Shown: piece after piece, positions 55,381 through 64,000 of the stretch
Position numbering within the stretch: the first letter of the stretch is position 1
Layout: the number at the start of each line of letters is the position of its first letter
Origin: Gaeumannomyces sp. JS-464
Lineage: Eukaryota; Ascomycota; Sordariomycetes; Magnaporthales; Magnaporthaceae
Assembly: GCA_002197995.1 (NCBI GenBank)
Contig: NGZR01000005.1
Coordinates: 3,410,001 to 3,474,000 of the forward strand
Reading direction: 5' to 3'
Length of the DNA stretch: 64,000 bases
The notes under the pieces: generated by a model
Seen by the model: only the letters and a program-made list of their open reading frames with translations
Told to the model about the DNA's origin: nothing
The model's database searches: none
Program-made: the position numbers and the translations under genes

Positions 55381-56865
55381 CCTTGCTTGCGGCTAGAGAT
55401 ACTGCCTAGGCGTTTTGCTGTGCAAGGTCCTCTGAGTTCCTGCTGGGTGCGATGCCTGTGGTGCTCGCGAGGGTGCAGCGTGGAGGTGCTGGAGGAGGAA
55501 GAGGAGGGAATAAGAACCCACACCAAAGCGGGCCAGATCGAACTGCTGGGCCCCGATTGCTCGTCTTTTCAAACCAATTTCAGGCTTGGTGACCTCATGC
55601 CGGGGGCTGGGACTTAAAGCTGGCCGTGATTTTTCGAGCTTGGGGCTGGGCTTGCGTGGTCCGTCCCGTTGTCCGTTGGATTCGTGCCGTCCTTTGACCT
55701 TGGCAACGACGTCACTGGGCAGGGATCCAAGCAGGTACCGCCGCGGCTGGTTGGACGCGGCAGAAGCCACTGGGCGAGCTTAAATTAGATCGTTGTGGTA
55801 CAGCGTTTGAGGCGGCCTGGGCGCTGTCGTCGCACAGCGGATGGGGCTGCCTCCTGTGAGTGAGCTCGTTGAAGCTGTCGGGTTGGGGCTAATTCCTTCT
55901 GCTCGCTGGTGCACAGGTTCACCCATTCGGCCTAGGCTTTCCTGCAATCGTCAACCAAGGCCGATACCAGAGCTTCGGTCGGTTAAGGGCAAGTTTAACA
56001 ACAGCGAAGTTGCCTGGCACATGGATCGCGACACGATCGCCTCCGGCTGGATTGCCTTGGCCCAGCCGCCCAGCTTATGTCGCAGGTCCTCCGTGGGTGC
56101 CGTCTTCATGGCCTTGGCTTCGTCGTCGCTGGCGTTGTTCTGGCAGGTCCGTCAGCAGGTTTGGCCGCGGGTTCTTTCGGAGATGGAGGTCACCGGCGTG
56201 TTGTGGGTCTCGGCCCCGTGGATCTTATCGGCGCGGGCTGTCGTTTCGGGGGCGCCTTCCCCCTCGGTACTGTTCCGTCGTATCCTGGATGAGGCTTGCT
56301 GCTATCTGAGCGATTACCTCCTCCGGTTGCCACTCGTCGTACTCGGGTTCCCAGCCTTTGTATCTGAGGAGATATTCCACGATCGGGCGGCCGCATAATC
56401 TCCCCTGGTGTCCCCGAGGCTCGTGTCCAAGGCGAGGGTGGGAGCGGCCGTGGCTGCGTTGCTCGTTTGGGCGCTTGGCCGGCAGTTGGGGAGCTCCTAA
56501 GCCGTCTCGTCATCCTAGCGACATCCCGCAGTAGCCGCAGGGCCCGATTGTCGCAAGATACTTGTCACTCATACATGATGCTTGCTACCTGCGAGCCGTG
56601 GTCAGATCGAGCGGCTTCCCTGTCTTTTGTTTGCACAAAACAACAACCTTGTTGATGAACGTGTTATAACTAGGTACCTAGGTAGGTGAGTACTTCGACG
56701 AGCGCATCCGAAAAAGGAGAAGGAAAAACAAAACGAAAAAGCACGCAATAAAAAAAAAAAAACAAACCAAAAAAAGACACAGGCTAACAAGTGCAGAAAA
56801 AAAGACACAAACCAGACGTTACAGAGAAGAAGAAAAAAAAAAGATAAAGATGGCTCTGAAGTCGT
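55381..56865. other. Intergenic, no gene supported
   Basis: Chance frames only on both strands. The palindromic CTAGGTACCTAG with AGGTAGGTGAG lies at about 56,672-56,694, and purine-rich AAAAA/GAAG tracts at 56,710-56,845 adjoin the end of the helicase gene. Confidence 0.5.
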
Positions 56866-56925
56866 CTATTTGGCGGACGATGCCACTAGCTTCCCCTTCT
56901 CCTCCTTCTTCTCCTTGGCCTCGGG

Positions 56926-57000
56926 CTTCTCGGGCTCGGGCTTCTCGGGCTCGGGCTTCTCGGGCTCGGGCTTCTCGGGCTCGGGCTTCTCGGGCTTGGC
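56926..57000 (-). repeat. 15-bp tandem repeat, five copies
   Basis: The unit CTTCTCGGGCTCGGG (plus strand) repeats four times perfectly, with a fifth variant copy. It codes EKPEP on the minus strand near the helicase C-terminus. Confidence 0.9.
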
Positions 57001-60000
57001 CGCCGCCGTCTCCTTGGGCTTCTGCCCGGCATCCCCCGCCATTTTCCGGAGCTTGGTTTCGGAATCGACCGAAACCACCCGACCACGATCGGCCAAAAAC
57101 TGTGACATTTGGCGTATGGGGCCCGGCTTGACGTAGATGACCTCGCCATTTGGGCCGATCGCGGGGATGGCCTCGTTGGTCGGCTTTTTGGGTTTGGCCT
57201 TGGCCTTGCCCTTGGCTTTGTCGCCCTCGAGCGGGCCCGCAGCCACGATCTCCCCAACAAGCAGGAGAGCGCTCATCTGCCGAGTGAGCGAAACATTAAG
57301 CTTACATATAAATAACACGTTAGCATTGCATTAAGTTTTAATATTTTAGTGATTAAAAATGACACATGCCTGTTGGGGTCCGTCGTGAACCCGGGACCAG
57401 ACGACTGCGAGGTGCCGAAGACGATGGCGACGAGCTCGGCCTCCTGACCCTGGATCGAGTCGATGGCGGAGGACGGTATGTCCTCGAGCCCGGAGTTTCC
57501 CATCTTCCTCATCCGCGTCCCGATGAGCTCGACATTGGCCCTGTAAGGCGCGAGAATGGCCATCCTTTTGGCCGCGTCGGGCATTTCGCCCCCGACCGTT
57601 GTAGCAAACTCGGAAAGAATGCCGAGCGCAGCTTTAACCTGGTCGGGGCAAAACTTGGACTTAGTCTGGTCCACATGGACCCGAGAGCCCCGGGCATCGG
57701 GGAAGACAGGGAGGAGCTGACCAGAAGGGGAATCCCTGAGGTTTGGGAACTTCCTCTTCATGAAGGCCTCAAAAAGGACCCCGATCCTGTGCCTAGGGTT
57801 CGAGATGGCACAACCGTCATCGTTTTTGGCCGGGAGGCCAGGGTAGAAGCTTCGAGTTATAAATTTAGTAAACCATAATGGGTCAAAGATTGTGTCGGCG
57901 GAAAAAGGGATACAACGAGTGAAAGAACAAAAAGATAAATAAAAAATAATAATAAAAAAACTTACAGCGTCTTGGACAGCTCAAACATGCCCTCAGCCAT
58001 GCGGAATTGGCGCCGCAGCCGCCAAGTCGGCATTCCGATGCCGGAAAAAAGGCCAGGGCCGAAATTTCGCCGTTGAAAGCGAAACGGTTGAGGTATTCGC
58101 CCGAGTTTTCGGCCACCTCTTCCTTGTAGGTCATAACAGCCGGCTTCAATTGTTTGGTGTCGCCGGCCATCGCGCAAGGAAAGAGGCGGTTCCCCCAAAC
58201 CTGGAAAAGGTTCGTTAAATGCGTGGCTTGCTAAGAGACAGGTCCGTCCAGCAAAGTCAACTCCCAAAATTCTAATAAACAAATATAATAAGTTCAGGGG
58301 TCACTTACAGCCTCGTCCAAAGCCACACACCGCATCTCTTTTTCCCACCAGTTCGAGTAAACGAAGTCCTCGTTCCAGGCCTTGCTGGAGCCCCCCTTAT
58401 CGGAGCTTTTCACCTTCGCAGGCGTGGTGAAAAGAGCATCCGCCTCCTCGACCACAAGACCCAGCCATCGACTAAGCACCTCCCGCTCCGGAGCGTCGGC
58501 TTGGTACTCCTCCGGGGTGAGTTTGCCGGAAACAAAATCGGCCAGCCGCATACCAGGGGTCGACGAAGTAATTTTGCGTCGAATGGTACCGAGGGCGGCG
58601 CTTTCGTCAGCCGAACGGGAGGGCACCTGGTCACTGTTTAAAGCGCTGAGGAGCCAAAAAGCCGGCATAAGAAAGAGGTCCCAGTGACCTCTCTTTTTAG
58701 GCTTATCGCCGGCAAGCAGCTCCTGTAAGGCCAGGGCTTCGTCGGAGAAATTGTACCCACGAACAACCAGCTTGTACTTGCGGCGGGTGGGGTCGTCAGC
58801 GGCCAGGCCCTGGTTGTGGCGGTCGATAACCCGGCACGAAAGCTTGTAGTGCCGGCCCGCAAAGTTGGAGACGGCGGCATGCGAAGGCCCCGACCCGAAC
58901 AGCTTGCCAAAGCCTCATTCATGCACAAGGAGATGGCGGAGAGGACGCTGGTTTTACCCATACCGGGGGCCTAATTAACCCGTAAGCAATACCGTTCACC
59001 GGTGCTAGGGTGGATTGTACTTACAGACTTGACCATGGTCAGACCGAGCGGGCGCTTGGAGACGTGCGCGAGGAACCGATCGCGGTCTTCCGGGGCAATC
59101 CCGGCGACAATGGCCTCAAGGAACCTCGGGCCGATGCCCTTTGTAAGATCGACAGCGGGGAGAGGCGTGGGTGAGACACGGTCGGGGCCATCCAGCGACA
59201 TAGCCTCCGTCGCCGGAACCAGACCAGCGGCATCGGCGGCGCGCTGCTGGTCGATGAATCCAGTTCCACGGGGCGAGGGCCCGGTGGATGGCCTGGCTCT
59301 GGGCGGCGAGGTCGGGACACTCGCCTTCCCGAAGGGGGGTGAGGGAGGGGCACCAGGGAGAAGCCTGCAGGCGGCCTTCACCAATCGCTCGGCCTCGAGG
59401 AGGGGGTTCTCGAAGTTCAAGGCGATCCAGTCCTAGGGGAAATCGACCTTGTTTGCCGAGTTGACCTCCGCCTTGGAGGAGAAGACCTTGGGCGCGAAAT
59501 CGGCGCCGGTAAATCGAGAGCCCTTGGTTTCTCTTGGCCGGCGGGCAAAAAGCACGAGCTCACCCTCGACGATCGGATGATCGTTGAGCTGAGAGAAACG
59601 CTCTGGGTGCTGGATCAGAGTGGCCTGCCATACCGCTGTCGCCTTCTTGGAGTCCTTTTCCTCGAAGAAGCTGAGGAAGAGAGGACTGTCGTTGCTGGTC
59701 AACCGGCGAAGAGCCGGCATGAACATCTGCTCGAACAGGGGGGGCAGCGTCAAAACAACGTAGAACGCCCACGCCTTGTCCTGCTGATCCACCGGCACCG
59801 AGTAGACCTGCATGCGCAGCTCCTCGATCTCCTTGGCTTTGACGTCCACCCAGAGCACATCCTGCGCGAGTAGCTTTGTTAGCATTTGGACGGATAAGAA
59901 GCAAAAGAGGACAGGAAAGAGGACAGAAAGAAAAATGCAAAGAAAAAAAAGAGGATTTGTAAACATACCTGAACAGCGGCCTGGGTCAGCACAGTGACGT

Positions 60001-60531
60001 GGTCGTTGTCACTCGCATGGCCAAATGATGGCTTGAACCGGTGGCCTCGGAGCGTCTGCATCTGCTCCAGGTATCGGTCCAGATCCCAGTACTGCTCGGT
60101 GCTGTAGCCGTATTGGAATGGCGGCGGAAGGCGAGCACGCGAGAAATACTCCTCGATGGGAGTGTTTTGCATCGCGGCAACCAGATAGAAGGACCGAGAC
60201 GACATGATGTCGGCGAAGGTGATCCCGTGGGCGATCGGCTGACCACCGTTGATCCAGGAGTCGACCTCCTGGTCATCTGCGTTGCGGAACGGCATCCCGG
60301 CGCCGTGGATGACCACATTGGCACCGTCCTTCATACTGATCCTGATCTCGTGAAGGGCGGTAGAGCAGCCAAAAGTCCAACAGTGGTACTGCTAGCCGGG
60401 CACCAGTTGATCTGGACGGCGTCGAGTGGCAGCCAGAGTGTGACCTGGTAGTGCTTGCTCTCTTCCACATCGACCCGCCACTCATCACGAAAGCCCGTCG
60501 GACGCGTCAAGGCTATTGTATAGATGTTAGC

Positions 60532-60640
60532 AAATTGGAAAAAAGAAAGGGAAAAAAAGGAAGGAAGGAAAAGGAAAAAAAAAAAAGGAAGGAAAAAGGA
60601 AAGGGAAAATAAAAAGGAAAGAAAAAGGAAAGGAAGCCTC
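60532..60640 (+). repeat. Homopurine tract in a helicase intron
   Basis: About 100 bases almost purely A and G (GAAAAAAGAAAGGG, AAGGAAGGAAAAGG and similar) inside the 138-bp intron 60,650-60,513. On the coding strand it is a pyrimidine tract that can serve the 3' splice site. Its length and mirror-like structure are unusual. Confidence 0.75.
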
Positions 60641-61008
60641 AAATACTTACCGTCCTCAACATGGCCAAATCCCTCGTCTTCGTTGGCCAGGGCAGAGCCA
60701 CGAGGGAACTGAAGACGGATCCCGAAGGCAGGGCTGTCGTCCGCCTGCGCGCCCACCCACAGCATAAGGGCCTTGACCTGGCGGTTTGAAGCGGGATGAT
60801 TAGTAAAGTGCATGAAGTAAACAATGGAACACAAGTGCTGGGGCTGATCAAGTACCTTTGTGATCTTGGCGATGCCGTTTGCCTGGCAACAAACGACCTT
60901 CTCGAAGTTCGAGGTCATCAAGGCGACGTCCCTCGGCTTGGTCTTGAAGGCTTCCATCTTGACGGCACCGCTGCCCTCTGCAGGGACTTCTACACCTTGG
61001 CGAGACAT

Positions 61009-61564
61009 TTTGTTGAGACGGGTTTTTTAACTTCCGAAGAAGAAAAAAAGTACCAACCCCGAACGAGTTGGTGACCGTCTCTCAAAAAAGTCCCACAAAA
61101 ACCACCCGAAAAAAGTCCGCCGCCCCTACCTGGCTAGGACTACACCAACAAGCTCGATCGAGGACCGAAGTCCAAGAAGCACCACTCCCGGAGGAGGTGG
61201 TCAACTTGTGGTTTCGCCCGTCGCCCTACCCAGAGAAATTTAAAGGCGACGAGGTCGTGTAGCCACACGCCTGTCGCACGCAGCGCGTAAACCTGAGCAG
61301 ATTGTGGGTGTCGAACTTGAAAACAAGGACGCCGATCAAAAAGTAGGTTGTTGAAGAAAGAAAGAAAATCAAAGGGGAAAGAGATTCTGTTGGTGGGGAG
61401 GTATCTGTGTACCTGTAGGTAGGTGGTACCTGCCTAATCGAACTGCCAAATTTGGTACTTCACGTGATATCATAAGCTCACGGTGTTGAGAATGATCTGG
61501 TACTCGACAAACAAAGATTAATGTAAACATGCCATGTCCCTATCTGCCCTTAGAAGGTGGTGGT
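61009..61564. other. Intergenic, helicase promoter
   Basis: No gene supported. GTACCTGTAGGTAGGTGGTACC near 61,410-61,432 belongs to the recurrent CCTAGGTA/GTAGGTAGG motif family. Confidence 0.5.
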
Positions 61565-63255
61565 TTAGTAGTGTCCTTCCCTTCTGATCCCGCTGCGGCC
61601 CTGCTCGAGGTCCATGGTCGGCGGCGGCCTCGACACGCCCGCGTGGTGACTTGCGCCCATGTAGCTGCTCAGCTCAATGTCGTCCGAGTCGCTGTCGCGG
61701 CTTGGGCGGCCCCTGCCGACGGGCTTGGAGCCGATGGTGACGAGCCCACGCTCCCGCCCCGGTCCGGGTGCTTCTTTTCTTCCCTTCCGCAGTCCTCCTC
61801 CAGTTTGGACCAGCTCTTGAGCCCGCCAGGAGGCTTGGGGGTCTCGTTGGACACTGGCCCGCCCGACTGCGTCCCCTTGGACTTGGCGTACAGGCCTGAG
61901 ACGTCGGCCACGCTGTTGACAGCCTTCATGGCGGCGCGTACTATGGGGCCCTGTTGTGCATGAGGTGTTGTCAGCCTTGCGCCGCTCCCGGTCCGGGAAA
62001 TCAGGGGGCGGGGTCCAAATAACGCACTAAGGTCGGAAAACAGGCAGAGACTGCGGTCGTTAATTCGTCGTTAGTTAACAAGGCCAAAAGTTTAAACGAA
62101 CCACAAACGTTTGCCCTTTCCGCTTACCGATTCCACTGCTAAGTTCGACGATGTTCCAAGCCAGCCCATCGGCAATGGTCCCTACATTGACCAACAGTGG
62201 CCGAGCGTCAGCAGCAAGCTCGGCTTGGTTTGACTCCTTGCAGGGCAGGGGAAAAAAGGGGGAGACGAGAAGGCGAAAACGTACAAGGAACATCATTCGT
62301 CGAGTAGTCCAGGAATACGCGGAAGCGGTAGCAGCTGGCAAAGACGACGTAGCTGCCGAGCAGGAAGGCGAACATGATCAGGAAGCGCTGCCAGGGCGCC
62401 AGCTGCAGCTTGAGCACGTGAGGGATGGGAAGACACAGGATGGCGATGTCGACGATGATGCTGGGGACCGAGATGCAAAGCTGCGTGAGGAACAGGTTGA
62501 TGCAGACGCCCTGGTTCCAGGGGTTCCAAAGCCGCACCAGCGGCACGCACTGGAGGCACGCGGCGACGATGCAGGCCAAGGTCCAGGCGCACGTCAGGCC
62601 CCCGCACCACATGGCGCCCTTGCGGACCATGGGGAAGATCCGCAAGTACAAAAAGAGCAGGGCTACTTTGTACTGATTTACGGTCGTGACATACAGCACT
62701 TCAGCCCCTATCATAGTCTGCGCGCGTTTGAACCACGAGGGGCGGCTTGTCAGCATATCTCCGCCACATCGAGGCATGTTTTGGTTGTGCAAAGGGCTAA
62801 AGGAGCCAAAGGCTGCATACCCTATTCAGGAACTCGATCTTTTCAAACGGTAAAACACCAGAATGAAGACCAATACCATGGTCCACGACTAAGCAAATAA
62901 CGAAGACGTTAGAATCCAAAGAGCCCATCTCCCGTGCCTTGTACGATTTGGGTTGCCGCTTACGGATCAAATTCATGATAAGGTTTCCGAATAACATGAA
63001 GAGGGCGGCGAGCATCATAAAGTCGTCGATGAGCAGCTTGGCGGCCTGGAGGTGGCGGGCCCAGAAGCGCAGGCCGACCACGGCAGCGGCGAAGACGGTG
63101 AAGGCGATGCTGATGGCGCGGACATAGTCCTGTTTGTTTTCGGCGAGGTTCTGGGTCAGGGCGAGGTCGTGGAGGGTCTTGAGGTAGTCCCTCTCAGGCT
63201 GGGACAGGCTCGTGTCGTTAAAGGCGTAGGTCGCCATTCCCGGACGGGTCGCCAT
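61565..63255 (-). CDS. PTH11-like seven-helix receptor (fungal rhodopsin-type domain)
   Basis: Six exons: 63255-62964, 62888-62821, 62717-62285, 62181-62128, 62050-62028 (23 bp), 61950-61565, all GT-AG. Helices visible in order: RAISIAFTVFAAAVVGLRFWAR; DDFMMLAALFMLFGNLIMNL; VDHGIG loop; YKVALLFLYLRIFP; LTCAWTLACIVAACLQC; ICISVPSIIVDIAILCLPIP-type helix; WQRFLIMFAFLLGSYVVFASCYRF; WTIADGLAWNIVELSSGIVSACFPTL. The cytoplasmic tail is Ser/Asp-rich and ends with an SDDIELSSYMG-type motif common in this family. There is no CFEM domain at the N-terminus. PTH11-like receptors sense surfaces and host cues in some pathogens; the ligand here is unknown. One frame change in a G-rich run near 61,765 separates the tail from the rest. 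Adding one base gives 418 aa. Confidence 0.82.
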
Positions 63256-64000
63256 CTCGAACTAAGCAGGGTGGGAGGACGGGGAACCATAGACAAGCCG
63301 GGAACGGTAGCGGTTGTCGTCATCGTCGTCGTCTCGACTTGTGCTTGGCGTCCGGCAGACCATTTGGCGGGTGTTCCCCCTGAAGGATGCGGATGTGTCC
63401 TGTGCTTAATAAGAAGAGACAAAAGCAAACACGGAGGGAGGGGATGGCAAATACCCACCCATGCAGGAACATGCCTCGGGCAACGCACCGGGGCGACGCC
63501 GCGCAGAGGGGATGTCGCCAGGGACGCTGCGTAGGGTTGCATGGCAACTGGCAACTGGGGACGCAGATGGGGTGTAGGTATCTCCGTATGCATGTCGGCT
63601 ACACGTCCGCCGCTCACATGGCTTCGCGAGCCCGCGCGGTCCCGCAAAGAGGTCTCTGTTTATCACATAGCCAGGTTACAATTTTGGCTGCGCGAGATGG
63701 GTCTCATATGAGAAAAGGTGCGGACCACTTGCACCCATGTGATCTATCATGCATACGGCGCAGGTGGTTATTCGCTTTTACTGTGTCCTGGACGACCGCC
63801 GGCACGTATGGTGGAGATTGCTTCACCACTGGAGCAGCGCCCACCTGCAGCTCCCAGCCAGGAACGGGGTTTGGGCATACCGCAGGCGGCACCGATCTCC
63901 AGCTACCGGCGCCAGGGCCGTGTCGATCGGTCGGTCGATGGGTCGATGTTCGACTTGCTTACCCAGTGCCCCAGTCGCTCCACCCTTTGCAAGGAAGCGG
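63256..64000. other. 5' flank of the receptor gene
   Basis: No gene supported. Only short chance frames on both strands. Confidence 0.5.

Larger units (their letters stand above)
56866..61008 (-). pseudogene. UPF1-like SF1 helicase, degraded
   Basis: Exons can be followed from ATG 61,008: 61008-60856, 60777-60651, 60512 onward to 59969, 59861-59025, 58970-58309, 58200-57966, then a last part to 56,866. Helicase motifs in order: I APGMGKTSVLSAIS; II RCVALDEA; III AGDTKQLKPA; IV WRLRRQFRMAEG; V AIDSIQGQEAELVAIVFGTS; VI DPNR...LNVSLTRQ. The N-terminal 550 residues are a fungal extension (FADIMSSRSFYLVAAMQ; FYVVLTLPPLFEQMF). The C-terminus has five EKPEP-type repeats. Defects: TAG at 59,435 where CAG fits, frame changes near 60,350, 58,912 and 58,045, and no clear acceptor before about 57,890. 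It resembles expanded Dna2/Nam7-type helicases of filamentous fungi with no known substrate. Confidence 0.7.

Overview
The window looks like a piece of a filamentous ascomycete genome, most likely a Sordariomycete. This is an inference from several things: short GT-AG introns of about 50-120 bp, TATA boxes ahead of small secreted-protein genes, a PTH11/rhodopsin-type receptor, a fungal triple-AAA SpoVK-like protein, an Ish1/Msc1 protein, Fot/pogo and Ty3/gypsy transposons, and heavy C-to-T/G-to-A decay of the kind made by repeat-induced point mutation (RIP).

Positions 1 to about 21,300 are an AT-rich transposon graveyard. From left to right it holds: (a) the 3' end of a plus-strand LTR retrotransposon that runs off the left edge (LTR 766-1193); (b) a scrap of another Ty3/gypsy reverse transcriptase, interrupted by a complete 1,854-bp Fot5-like DNA transposon with TA target duplication (1544-3397); (c) a minus-strand Ty3/gypsy chromovirus whose 3' LTR is 3958-4383 and whose 5' LTR survives as a fragment at 10,959-11,079. 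Between its pol gene and its 3' LTR this element carries an antisense coiled-coil frame and tRNA-like sequence, both also present in copy (a); (d) a second, structurally complete minus-strand chromovirus of 6,668 bp with two 217-bp LTRs (11,687-18,354); (e) about 3.5 kb of unassigned RIP-damaged sequence. A milder-decayed 1,839-bp pogo/Fot1-type transposon (21,867-23,705) sits on the border with the gene-rich part.

From 23.7 kb to the end the base composition is that of a normal gene-bearing fungal region. Genes in order: a lectin-like gene with an in-frame TAG next to the transposon (minus); a small secreted cysteine-rich protein (minus); a 664-aa membrane-anchored, modin-like protein (minus), divergent from a SpoVK-like triple AAA ATPase (plus); a second small secreted cysteine-rich protein (plus); a sesquiterpene-type terpene cyclase with five exons (plus); a broken GT31-like glycosyltransferase (minus); an unrecognised broken GC-rich gene (plus); a sphingoid-base kinase (minus); RRP1/Nop52 (minus); two inverted intron-containing tRNA-Asn-like genes; an Ish1/Msc1 protein with eight repeats (plus); a secreted, probably GPI-anchored App1-type phosphatase (minus); a broken UPF1-like SF1 helicase (minus); and a PTH11-like seven-helix receptor (minus).

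Splice phases add up exactly for the lectin, both small secreted proteins, the terpene cyclase, RRP1 and Ish1, so those models are firm. At least seven other genes contain one or more single-base frame changes. These may be real decay or uncorrected assembly indels. The genes do not form one obvious pathway. The recurring theme is an effector/receptor/secondary-metabolite-flavoured accessory region beside a RIP-damaged transposon block.
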